A program made the translations under genes and the position numbers. Positions 40,582-47,430 of a stretch of DNA of 64,000 nucleotides are shown one piece after another. The DNA is taken from positions 1 to 64,000 of the forward strand of contig NZ_FUWJ01000008.1 of the NCBI RefSeq assembly GCF_900167455.1, in the 5' to 3' direction. The notes beneath the pieces were generated by a model. It saw only the letters and a program-made list of their open reading frames with translations. It did not search any database and had not been told where the DNA came from. How positions within the stretch are numbered: position 1 is the stretch's first letter; each line of letters opens with the position of its first letter. The stretch is from Enhydrobacter aerosaccus (GTDB lineage Bacteria; Pseudomonadota; Alphaproteobacteria; Reyranellales; Reyranellaceae).

Positions 40582-41466
40582 ATGAGACTGGGTATTGCTG
40601 CATTGGTTTCGATGGTTGTGGCCGCGGCAGGGGCGGCCCATGCACAGCCGGCGGCATCGTCCGCCGAGCGCGGCATGCCGGACCAGGCTTTCTTCGTCGG
40701 CGCGGGCGCCGGCTACTCCTTCACCAGCTTCGGATCCCAGTCCGTCTACAACAAGGGCATCTCCAACGTCTTCCTGAACGGCAGCCAGGTCGCCAACGGC
40801 CAAGCCTCCGGGCCGCCGGTGCAGACCTTCCTCGGCGGCAGCCAGTCCAATCCCTCGCCGGTTGTCCAGCTCGGCTACTTCCAGCATTTCGCCAACACCG
40901 ACTGGTTGTGGGGCGGCAAGGCTTCCTATGCCTATGTCGGGTCGACGTCCTCGGTCCAGAACCTGGTCATTCCCCAGTACGGCAGTTCCAGCAATGGCGG
41001 CGTCTCGAGCTTCAACGGCTATTCGGTCACCGGCAGCTACTCGGTGACGCTCGGCCATCAGTTTTCCCTCATGCCGTTCGTCGGCCGGTCGTTCGGCAAG
41101 GGCTTCGTCTATGCCGGTGCCGGCCCGTCCCTGTCGCAGGTCCAGGCCAGCATCAACAACGTCGTGGGATACGCCACGATCAACGGCAAGTTGACCGACG
41201 TTTCCGGCCCGCCGCAGACTTTCTCCAGCAACAACTGGCTGATCGGCTTCGCCGCGACCGCGGGCGTGACCTACTTCCTGACGCCGTCCTGGTTCATGGA
41301 TCTCAGCTACGGCTATTCGCAACCCGGCGGGCGCACGAGCTACATCAATTCGCCCTTCTATAATCCGGGCACGGGCGGCGTGTCGTTCAGCGGTAACCTG
41401 ATCGGCTACTACACGGCCAACGTCAGCGCCCACATGGTCGCGCTGACGTTCAACAAGTCATTCTGA
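40582..41466 (+). CDS. Outer-membrane beta-barrel protein
   Basis: This 294-residue protein has a signal peptide (MRLGIAALVSMVVAAAGAAHAQ) and a mature part rich in Gly, Ser, Asn and aromatics in alternating patterns (AFFVGAGAGYSFTSFGS, WLWGGKASYAYVGST). It ends in Phe (VALTFNKSF), the signal for barrel assembly. GAGGG at seven-base spacing precedes the ATG, and a TATATT -10-like box lies at 40550-40555. Ligand or pore function is unknown. A CTGAGGC/GCCTCAG hairpin (41463-41485) spans its stop codon. Confidence 0.82.
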   Translation: MRLGIAALVSMVVAAAGAAHAQPAASSAERGMPDQAFFVGAGAGYSFTSFGSQSVYNKGISNVFLNGSQVANGQASGPPVQTFLGGSQSNPSPVVQLGYFQHFANTDWLWGGKASYAYVGSTSSVQNLVIPQYGSSSNGGVSSFNGYSVTGSYSVTLGHQFSLMPFVGRSFGKGFVYAGAGPSLSQVQASINNVVGYATINGKLTDVSGPPQTFSSNNWLIGFAATAGVTYFLTPSWFMDLSYGYSQPGGRTSYINSPFYNPGTGGVSFSGNLIGYYTANVSAHMVALTFNKSF

Positions 41467-41530
41467 GGCAATCTGGCCGCCTCAGGGGGTGGCTCTCATT
41501 GAATTTGTTGTGTCAGTATGATGACTGATC

Positions 41531-41752
41531 GTGGTGACGGCGGCTGACGATCCAACCCTCGATGTGCTTCTCGATCTGGATGGTCAGGTTCTGGTCGTCG
41601 ACCCGGAGGGCGGCCATTCGGGTCGATTCGTGGTGATGCGAGTGCCGGTATCCCCGGAGAAGGCGCAGGGTCTGGACTATTCCCTCACTCTGCACGGGCC
41701 TGACGGGGAGCGACTGGTTGGCTTCGACAACACTCATCCGGTCGGTCGATAG
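41531..41752 (+). pseudogene. Truncated TumE-family toxin (DUF6516)
   Basis: About 73 codons remain. TAADDPTLDVLLDLDGQVLV and GLDYSLTLHGPDGERLVGFD match the N-terminal two thirds of TumE/DUF6516 toxins, which I recall as about 110-120 residues. The match stops at NTHPVGR followed by TAG, where the family continues with a basic His/Arg-rich segment. The downstream DNA is instead a piece of a GNAT gene. GTG at 41531 or 41534 could start it. It is probably inactive. Confidence 0.7.
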
Positions 41753-41761
41753 AGGCGGGGC

Positions 41762-41971
41762 GGGCCGTGGGGCGTCTTCCGGGAGGTCCGGCTGATCGGC
41801 CTGTCGCTGCTCTTCGCCGTGACGAAACCCGACAACCGCGCCTTGCAGGCGATGATGAAGCGGCTGGGGCTCATCTACCGCAAGGACGTGGTCTATCGTG
41901 GGATCGAGGCGGTGTGGTTCGATGTGGGGCAGGAGGGGTTCGAAGGGTCGAGTGGAAACACTGTGCGATGA
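41762..41971 (+). pseudogene. Internally deleted GNAT acetyltransferase fragment
   Basis: In the frame starting GPWGVFREVRLIG, this segment aligns with residues 78 onward of the intact GNAT protein at 35765-36337. It then jumps to LSLLFAVTKPDNRALQAMMK and ends GNTVR-stop. Relative to the intact gene 135 bp (45 codons) are missing, exactly between two copies of TCGGCC (36015-36020 and 36150-36155 in the intact gene). The acetyl-CoA-binding segment and the N-terminus are absent, so it cannot be functional. Confidence 0.85.
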
Positions 41972-42021
41972 TGGCAAGCGCGGTTGTCGTGGCAGCGTCG
42001 ACGCGGGGGTGAATTATCGTA

Positions 42022-42056
42022 ACTACAAAAATGTTGGCGACGGGTCTTTTTCGTAG
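42022..42056. promoter_or_regulatory. Putative operator of brnTA
   Basis: An imperfect inverted repeat, ACTACAAAAA (42022-42031) and TTTTT-C-GTAGT (42046-42056), lies in AT-rich DNA just ahead of brnT. BrnA antitoxins repress their own operon, so this is the likely binding site. The match is by inspection only. Confidence 0.45.
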
Positions 42057-42068
42057 TAACATGAAGCT

Positions 42069-42347
42069 GTGGAGATCGAATTCGACCCCGTCAAGCGTCG
42101 AGCCACGTTGCAGGCGCGCGACCTCGATATGGCCGATGCTGGAGAGGTATTCGAAGGCCCCACGTTGACCGTCGAGGACGACCGTCAGGATTACGGCGAA
42201 GCCCGGTATATCACGATCGGGTTTCTCGCCGACCGGATGGTCGTTCTGGTCTGGACGCCGCGCGGCGCGGCCCGCCGCATCATTTCCATGAGGAAAGCCA
42301 ATGACCGCGAACAAGCGCTCTACGCGCCGCGCTTTCGTCGACCCTGA
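42069..42347 (+). CDS. brnT: BrnT family ribonuclease toxin
   Basis: This 92-residue type II toxin (DUF497) cleaves RNA in characterised relatives. It starts at GTG with MEIEFDPVKRRATLQARDLD. DADGEVFEG-like text (MADAGEVFEGPTLTVEDDR), YGEARYITIGFL and VVLVWTPRGAARRIISMRKA are diagnostic of the family, including the catalytic Arg/His-type residues of the C-terminal half. It appears full length. It overlaps brnA by 47 bp, the usual arrangement. Confidence 0.92.
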   Translation: MEIEFDPVKRRATLQARDLDMADAGEVFEGPTLTVEDDRQDYGEARYITIGFLADRMVVLVWTPRGAARRIISMRKANDREQALYAPRFRRP

Positions 42348-42567
42348 CGATGCGCCGGACCTCTCCACACCGAAGTGGAAGGCGAAGTTCGACGCCATGC
42401 CCGTGAAGCGCGGACGGCCGAAGTCCGAACGGCCGAAAATATCCACGACACTGCGGCTGGACGCCGATGTGGTCGACCATTTCCGCGCCCTCGGCCCGGG
42501 CTGGCAGACACGCATCAACGCCACGCTGCGTTCGGCCATCAGGAAACGGCGCGAACGGGCAGCGTGA
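42301..42567 (+). CDS. brnA: BrnA family antitoxin
   Basis: This 88-residue antitoxin neutralises BrnT and represses the operon. It starts MTANKRSTRRAFVDPDDAPD. The C-terminal ribbon-helix-helix domain is GRPKSERPKISTTLRLDADV followed by RALGPGWQTRINATLRSAI. Length and motifs are complete, so the BrnTA pair is probably functional although it lies among remnants of another toxin-antitoxin system. Confidence 0.92.
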   Translation: MTANKRSTRRAFVDPDDAPDLSTPKWKAKFDAMPVKRGRPKSERPKISTTLRLDADVVDHFRALGPGWQTRINATLRSAIRKRRERAA

Positions 42568-42598
42568 TATTCGTGCTGCGCGAGAGAGGAGTGATTCC

Positions 42599-42754
42599 AT
42601 GACGACATTGAAGGTCGGCGTTGCCACCTACAAGGAGATGAAGGCCCGGCCCCTCGCTGTGGCGCGCGGCGAGCGCGGCCGCATCACGCCGAAGGTGATG
42701 CACGATCGGGTGGAGCTGGAATTGCCCCTGGCGGTGTCGCGCAAGGCGGGCTGA
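42599..42754 (+). pseudogene. Internally deleted TumA-like (HVO_A0114 family) antitoxin
   Basis: The 51 codons join the conserved N-terminus MTTLKVGVATYKEMKARPLA directly to the conserved C-terminus RGRITPKVMHDRVELELPLA of winged-helix antitoxins that partner TumE toxins. The family, as I recall it, is about 120 residues, so the central winged helix of roughly 70 residues is missing in frame. The usual toxin partner is the truncated TumE at 41531, now separated by the GNAT fragment and brnTA. Confidence 0.7.
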
Positions 42755-42792
42755 GCCGGTCAGGTCCACGCTGCGAAGGCGGTCAGTTTTGG

Positions 42793-42868
42793 TCATCCTC
42801 TGAACAACCGCCCATACCCCTCCACCTCCACCCGCACGCCCGCTGACCGCAGGCAGTGCCACAGGCTG
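42793..42868 (-). pseudogene. Duplicated 3' end of the racemase-family gene
   Basis: The minus strand encodes SLWHCLRSAGVRVEVEGYGR-LFRG-stop, nearly the same as the C-terminus of the intact gene at 44130-44933 (SLWHCLRLAGVRVGVEGYGR-LLKG). The DNA similarity covers about 75 bp with a handful of differences and ends abruptly. It lies in the same orientation as the intact copy, so the two bracket the gene at 42891-44123. Confidence 0.8.
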
Positions 42869-42890
42869 GTCGGGCATGCGGCTAAGGGCC

Positions 42891-44123
42891 TCAATTGAAG
42901 CGTGGATCTTGTGCGATGCGCGCGGGCAGCTGCAAAGGCGTCACGACTTTCGTAACCAAGTCGACGAGCCACGGCTCCTGATGAGGTGCCCCGCGCACAC
43001 CGTAGGATGGCTTGGCGGGTGAGCTGGCGGCGACGCTGAACGCAGCGACGTTGCCGCGTTGAGAGATGACGGCTGTGCCAAGCAGTTTGCAAATCCTGGT
43101 GATCTGCGTCGCAACTCCGTTCTCAATGGCATAGACGTCGTATCTGAACATTGGTCCAAAAGGGCCGATCTGCGGCGGCTCAGCACAGGAAGTGTCATTC
43201 GATCGTCCGACAAATGCCGTACGCCTCCCGCCTTCAGAGCTGACAAAAGTGCTGAAACTTGCGAATGGCGTTTGCAACAGGCGTCTGACCACATCCGGAA
43301 AGGCTATTTGTGGCGTTGACCCAAATCGAAACCTGTACGTCATCAGCTGAAGATCTTGTGCGCCCAGCTCTTTGCCCGCGGCACGCAGCTCATTGTTCGG
43401 AGCGTCCCTCGTGCCAAACAGAAATTCGGTCGGACTTACGAAGGAGGGTTGAGCAATATCAAAGGTGCTCACCAGGTTGCCAAGAACGATCTGGCGCTGG
43501 CCGGTTTGAATGTCGATCAACACCATAGTGGGATGTCTAATGGCCTTGGGAACCATCATGTCGATGCACAACAGCGTCTTGTTGCCGGGCTGAAACACCG
43601 GCAGAGAGCAGCCATTACTGTTCGGCACCAAGTCAACCCGCGTGGGATCGGACGCATCTGCCACTAGAAGGCCCTGCTCATTGTGGCCCGCGATCTTCTT
43701 GCCGTCGGTCGAGTAGGAATTGGCCATGAAGGGCGTCGCACGCAGAAGGCCTGTCTTCCAGTTATAAAGGGCTGAGCCGCGGGTTTTGGGCGTTCGATAG
43801 CCGAATGCCAACTCGCTCCCGTCGGGTGACAGGGTAAACTCGCTTCCGATAGTGATCTGCGCTGTCGCGGCCTGTGGAATTACAAGACAAAGGATCATCA
43901 ATAGCAGTCTGGACAAAAAGGGCGGCCGCCCCGCGATGATCGGCCGCCTTTGACTTGGCGATCTTCGACTGACGAATGCTGTTGCTGCAGTGGCGTCGTT
44001 CCTACTGATCTCGTTAGCAGACATCTTGGAGATGGAGAGATTGCGCATCGCTTGTTGCTCGCTTGCTACAAAGGCCGCTGCGGCGCGAGTCCCAGCAAGG
44101 TCGCAGGCGGCGAGCGCGGTCAT
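42891..44123 (-). CDS. Secreted WD40/TolB-like propeller protein of unknown function, lower GC
   Basis: Up to 410 residues. The start is uncertain: the ATG at 44123 lies six bases past the racemase stop with AAGGGG spaced eight bases before it, while ATGs at 44048 and 44024 fit the hydrophobic signal (LSRLLLMILCLVIPQAATAQ) better. The mature part has propeller-like repeats: FTLSPDGSELAFGYRT, NSYSTDGKKIAGHNEQ, AFVGRSND and VAAFSVAA. GC is visibly lower (about 52-56% in lines counted) than in neighbours. I do not recognise a specific family. Confidence 0.65.
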   Translation of the reverse strand: MTALAACDLAGTRAAAAFVASEQQAMRNLSISKMSANEISRNDATAATAFVSRRSPSQRRPIIAGRPPFLSRLLLMILCLVIPQAATAQITIGSEFTLSPDGSELAFGYRTPKTRGSALYNWKTGLLRATPFMANSYSTDGKKIAGHNEQGLLVADASDPTRVDLVPNSNGCSLPVFQPGNKTLLCIDMMVPKAIRHPTMVLIDIQTGQRQIVLGNLVSTFDIAQPSFVSPTEFLFGTRDAPNNELRAAGKELGAQDLQLMTYRFRFGSTPQIAFPDVVRRLLQTPFASFSTFVSSEGGRRTAFVGRSNDTSCAEPPQIGPFGPMFRYDVYAIENGVATQITRICKLLGTAVISQRGNVAAFSVAASSPAKPSYGVRGAPHQEPWLVDLVTKVVTPLQLPARIAQDPRFN

Positions 44124-44129
44124 TCCTCG

Positions 44130-44933
44130 TCACCCCTTCAACAACCGCCCATACCCCTCTACCCCCACGCGCACACCCGCTAACCGCAGGCAGTGCCACA
44201 GGCTCGCCTGGTTGGCGGTGATCACCGGGCGGGCGAGGTCCTGTTCCAGGGCGTCGATGATGCCGACGCAGCGGAAGCCGGTGCCGCCGATCAGCACGCC
44301 GTCGGCCTCGGCGGGGCAGGCGGCGCGCACCTGCGCGTAGAGCGCCTCGACTTCCTGCAGCACGGCCATGCCGTTGGCGTAGAGTTCGTTGGGCGGCAGG
44401 TCGCGCCATTGGCGGCCGGGATCGAGGCGTAGGCATCCGGCGGGCGCGAAGCCGCGCTCGGTGTAGTAGCGCGTCGCCGCGGCCAGCGTGTCGTCGGGAT
44501 ACCAGGGCGGCAGCACCAGGAAGGGTCGTGTCACACCGCACGCCTTCAGCGCCGCCATCGTGTCGAGGCCGTTGGTGGTGGCGATGGTCTGCGGGCCGAC
44601 CACGGCCGAGAGCGCCGCCGCGGTGACCTCGTCCCAGCCCGTGCCGCTCGATCCCTGGCCTCCGACCACGCTGCTGGTCGTATGCGCCAGCACGACCGCC
44701 GACAGCCGCATGGCCGCGAACTGCTTGGCGCCGCGCAACACGTCGTCGGCCAGCGTGACGGCGGTGCGATTGTCGTTCCACTGCGCCCACGGCGATTTCG
44801 CGGTCACGCGCGCGGCATGGATGGAGACGCCCGATGGCGTCATCGCCCACCATTCGGCTTCCGGCACCACTTCGTTGCCGACGATGAACAGGCCGATGCG
44901 CGCGCGCCAGCCCCAGTTGTCCTTCTGTATCAT
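44130..44933 (-). CDS. Asp/Glu racemase-superfamily protein (arylmalonate decarboxylase/maleate isomerase-like)
   Basis: This 267-residue protein starts MIQKDNWGWRARIGLFIVGN; in-frame GTG starts further upstream lack support. It has the two-domain fold of the superfamily. The second-half cysteine is present in GGTGFRCVGIIDALEQDL, followed by PVITANQASLWHCLRLAG. The first-half position, usually Cys in CTSGS-like motifs, reads VLAHTTSSVV, so only one catalytic cysteine remains. That favours decarboxylase- or isomerase-type chemistry over two-base racemisation. The 3' end is duplicated at 42793-42868. Confidence 0.78.
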   Translation of the reverse strand: MIQKDNWGWRARIGLFIVGNEVVPEAEWWAMTPSGVSIHAARVTAKSPWAQWNDNRTAVTLADDVLRGAKQFAAMRLSAVVLAHTTSSVVGGQGSSGTGWDEVTAAALSAVVGPQTIATTNGLDTMAALKACGVTRPFLVLPPWYPDDTLAAATRYYTERGFAPAGCLRLDPGRQWRDLPPNELYANGMAVLQEVEALYAQVRAACPAEADGVLIGGTGFRCVGIIDALEQDLARPVITANQASLWHCLRLAGVRVGVEGYGRLLKG

Positions 44934-45207
44934 GGCCGGGAGTGTGGCGCGCGCTGTCGAAAGGTCCAGAGGCGATTGCGCCGACGCTTGGGTTGGCACT
45001 TGCGTCGGCACTTTGGTCGGTACGAGAAGGGTCGGAGCGGTAGAGACCGTAATCGGTGCCGGTGGATGGTGCGCCTATGATGGCCGCCATGGAACAAGGC
45101 CTCGTCTCCGCCATCGACAAGCCGTGCGCGGCCGTCTCGGGAGCAGGCTGTCGTTTTTTTCCCGTTTATTTAACGGGAGCCGGGGCCTCATGGCGGGAGG
45201 CGACGTA

Positions 45208-45732
45208 ATGAGATTGAAGGGGCGACTCCGGCGACTCGAAGCCCAGGTGGCATGGCTCTCCAGCGAAGGTGAGCTGCGGGCCTGCGCGCTGCGGCTCGAG
45301 GCGCTGGAGAAGATGCAGGAAATTTCCGATCACCTGGCGCGCGATCCCGCGGCTGCCGCACGATGGAAAGCGGCCGGCTTCAGCATCGCCTTGCCGCCGC
45401 CGCGCGTGAGCGAGCGCCGGTTCCCCCTCATGGCTCGCCTCGAGCCCGCTGCCGCTCTCCCCCTCACCGCACCTCTCCTCCTCCCGGGGGAGAGGAGTCC
45501 GATGGATGCTTCCGATCTGTCTTCAAGCGCCGCTCCCCCCACAGAGGAGAGGCGAGGGAAGGCGGATATCCCCGAGATGTCCGATCAAGCCCCTCTCGAT
45601 CCGCCCGAGCACATGCAGATCCGCCCCATCACCTGGCGCATCCGCGGACCGGACGACTGGGACGATGACGAGGGGGACGACGGAAAGCTGTGCCCGCTCG
45701 ACGAGGAGTACGACGTGCTTGCCGATGCCTGA
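45208..45732 (+). CDS. Small acidic protein with a repeat-encoded insert
   Basis: This 174-residue protein of unknown function has a GGGAGG Shine-Dalgarno eight bases before the ATG. Residues 1-60 look like a short coiled coil (MRLKGRLRRLEAQVAWLSSE). Residues about 80-117 are Pro/Leu/Ser-rich and are encoded by a copy of the composite palindromic repeat (45447-45556). The C-terminus is acidic (GPDDWDDDEGDDGKLCPLDE). The frame stays open across the repeat, so the insertion seems tolerated. A CCCGTT/AACGGG inverted repeat lies upstream (45161-45177). Confidence 0.6.
   Translation: MRLKGRLRRLEAQVAWLSSEGELRACALRLEALEKMQEISDHLARDPAAAARWKAAGFSIALPPPRVSERRFPLMARLEPAAALPLTAPLLLPGERSPMDASDLSSSAAPPTEERRGKADIPEMSDQAPLDPPEHMQIRPITWRIRGPDDWDDDEGDDGKLCPLDEEYDVLADA
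45447..45556. repeat. Composite palindromic repeat inside a coding sequence
   Basis: Same layout as the copies at 33914 and 34357: CCCCTCACC, a CTCTCC...GGGGGAGAGG hairpin, a spacer of about 30 bp, then CTCCCCCC/GAGGAGAGG and GCGAGGG. It is read in frame by the protein at 45208-45732. Confidence 0.75.
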
Positions 45733-45756
45733 GGACGTTTCAGGGGTACCTTTCTT

Positions 45757-45846
45757 TGCCGCCCTCACCCTGCCTTTCCCCCTCGCGGGGGAGGGGAGTT
45801 CGACTCAAAGCACCTCTTCCCATCGGGGGAGAGGTGGGATGAGGCG
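45757..45846. repeat. Composite palindromic repeat between genes
   Basis: Begins GCCCTCACCCTGCC, has a CCCCCTCGCGGGGG hairpin, an approximately 20-bp spacer and a second module CACCTCTTCCC/GGGGGAGAGGTG, and ends GGGATGAGGC. It fills most of the 130-bp gap between the small acidic protein and hisN and may serve as a bidirectional transcription stop. Confidence 0.7.
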
Positions 45847-45862
45847 GCTCAGGCGAAGAATG

Positions 45863-46642
45863 TCAGCCCGCGAGGGCCTGTTGCGCGGCGCGATGGACGG
45901 CGGGGTCGCCGGCGGCGAGGACGGAGCCGTCGGAATGCATGTCGAGTTCCCGGCCCTGCCAGTCGGTGATCAGGCCGCCCGCGCCCTTGATGACCGGCAC
46001 GAGGGCAGCGAAGTCGTAGAGCTTCAGCGAGTTCTCGACCACGAGGTCGACATGGCCGGCGGCGAGCAGGCCGTAGGCGTAGCAGTCGCCGCCCCAGCGG
46101 AACAGCTTCACCTGCTTCGCCAGCGCCATGTGGCGCCGTTCGAGATCGCCCGGGAACATGATCGGCGCCGTCGAATACATGTAGGCGCGGTCGAGCGTGG
46201 GGCAGCTCCGCACCGTGATCGGCTTGCCGTTGAACGTCGAGGCCTGGCCACTGACGCCCAGCCAGCGCTCGCCCAGGATCGGCTGATCGATGACGCCCAG
46301 CACCGGCTGGCCGCGATGCAGCAGCGCGATCAACGTGCCGAAGATCGGCAGGCCGGTGATGAAGGCCTTGGTGCCGTCGATCGGGTCGAGCACCCAGACA
46401 TACTCGGCGTCGGTGCGCTCGGCGCCGTGTTCCTCGCCGAACACGCCGTGCGCCGGCACATGCTGCGTGAGCAGGGTGCGCATCGCGGTCTCGGCGTCGC
46501 GGTCGGCGATGGTGACGGGGCTCTTGTCGCTCTTGTCGTCGATCGCGACGGGCGTACGGAAATGGCGCGCCACGATCGGGCGCGCCGCGTCGGCGAGACG
46601 ATGGGCCAGAGCGACCAGCTCGGCGGGAACCGATCCGGTCAC
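45863..46642 (-). CDS. hisN: Histidinol-phosphatase HisN (inositol monophosphatase family)
   Basis: This 259-residue Mg-dependent phosphatase has the family motifs GVFGEEHG (Glu pair), WVLDPIDGTKAFITG and RWGGDCYAYGLLAAGHVDLV near the C-terminus. The text matches the HisN branch that dephosphorylates histidinol phosphate in alphaproteobacteria and actinobacteria, consistent with hisB and hisH elsewhere in the window. A general inositol-monophosphatase role is a less likely alternative. It lies 15 bp after the cycM-like gene on the same strand. Confidence 0.85.
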   Translation of the reverse strand: MTGSVPAELVALAHRLADAARPIVARHFRTPVAIDDKSDKSPVTIADRDAETAMRTLLTQHVPAHGVFGEEHGAERTDAEYVWVLDPIDGTKAFITGLPIFGTLIALLHRGQPVLGVIDQPILGERWLGVSGQASTFNGKPITVRSCPTLDRAYMYSTAPIMFPGDLERRHMALAKQVKLFRWGGDCYAYGLLAAGHVDLVVENSLKLYDFAALVPVIKGAGGLITDWQGRELDMHSDGSVLAAGDPAVHRAAQQALAG

Positions 46643-46657
46643 CGGCGGCCTGTGGTT

Positions 46658-47197
46658 TTACTTGGCTTCCGGCAGCGGCGGCGGATTGTCGTTCATCGTG
46701 CGCAGATAGGCGATCAGGTTGACCCGATCCTCTTCCTTCGGAAGACCGGCGAACGCCATCTTGGTGCCCTTGATGAACGCGCTGGGCTTGAAGACCATGT
46801 GATTGATGTCTTCATAGGTCCAGTCGCCGCCCTTGGCCTCCATGCCCGACGAGTAGCTGAAGCCGGGATGGCTGCCCTTCTTGCGGCCGACGATGTTCCA
46901 GAGATTGGGGCCGACCTTGTTCGGGCCGCCCTTGTCGTCGGTATGGCAGGCTGTGCAGACCTTGGTGAAGATCGCCTTGCCGGCATCGACGTTGGCGCTG
47001 GCGAGCTTGGCGCCGATCGGTGCCAGCTCGGCGGCGGGCGCCGGCGCACCGGTCGCGGCAGGAGCGGATTCGGCCACGGCGATCGCGGGCTTCTCGAGAT
47101 GATGCGGCTCCACCAGCGCATTGGAGACCTTGCCGCACACCATCGCGAAAAGAGCCGACGCGAGGAAGCAGCCGGCAGCCGTGTTGAAATTGACCAT
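46658..47197 (-). CDS. Membrane-anchored cytochrome c (CycM-like)
   Basis: This 179-residue class I cytochrome c has an uncleaved N-terminal anchor (AAGCFLASALFAMVCGKVSN), an Ala/Pro linker and a haem domain with FTKVCTACHTDDKGGPNKVG near residue 85. The sixth ligand Met is in TKMAFAGLPKEEDRVNLIAY. CycM-type proteins carry electrons from the bc1 complex to aa3 oxidase. The ATG at 47197 is chosen because the open frame upstream shows no signal or motif. It is divergent from pheA across 233 bp without recognised elements. Confidence 0.9.
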   Translation of the reverse strand: MVNFNTAAGCFLASALFAMVCGKVSNALVEPHHLEKPAIAVAESAPAATGAPAPAAELAPIGAKLASANVDAGKAIFTKVCTACHTDDKGGPNKVGPNLWNIVGRKKGSHPGFSYSSGMEAKGGDWTYEDINHMVFKPSAFIKGTKMAFAGLPKEEDRVNLIAYLRTMNDNPPPLPEAK

Positions 47198-47430
47198 TCT
47201 CAGTTCCCGCAGCGCAATTTCTTCGGAGTTGCATGTAGCACGCCCCGAGCGCCGCCAGTAGTATCCGATCGCCTCTTCGCCCTCGCGCGGCGGAACGTCG
47301 CAAGTTCCGGATTTAGCACGGTTTTTCGCCTCTGGCGCAGGGTTGACGGAGCGAGTCCGGGGCGCGAAACAGCGCGGCGCAAGACGCATCGTGCAGCCCG
47401 GCGGAACGGGGTGGGGGAGATTTAGGGCAA

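Noticed and set aside
41767..42012. 81-codon frame over the GNAT fragment
   Set aside because: It is the wrong frame; the homologous frame begins at 41762 and matches the GNAT protein.
42539..43092. Two overlapping minus-strand frames near the racemase 3' duplicate
   Set aside because: Only the last 25 codons of one frame (42793-42868) resemble anything, and they copy the racemase C-terminus; the rest is antisense or upstream noise.
45151..45177. T-run plus CCCGTT/AACGGG hairpin as a terminator
   Set aside because: The T-run precedes the hairpin on the plus strand and becomes an A-run after it on the minus strand, so neither direction has terminator geometry.
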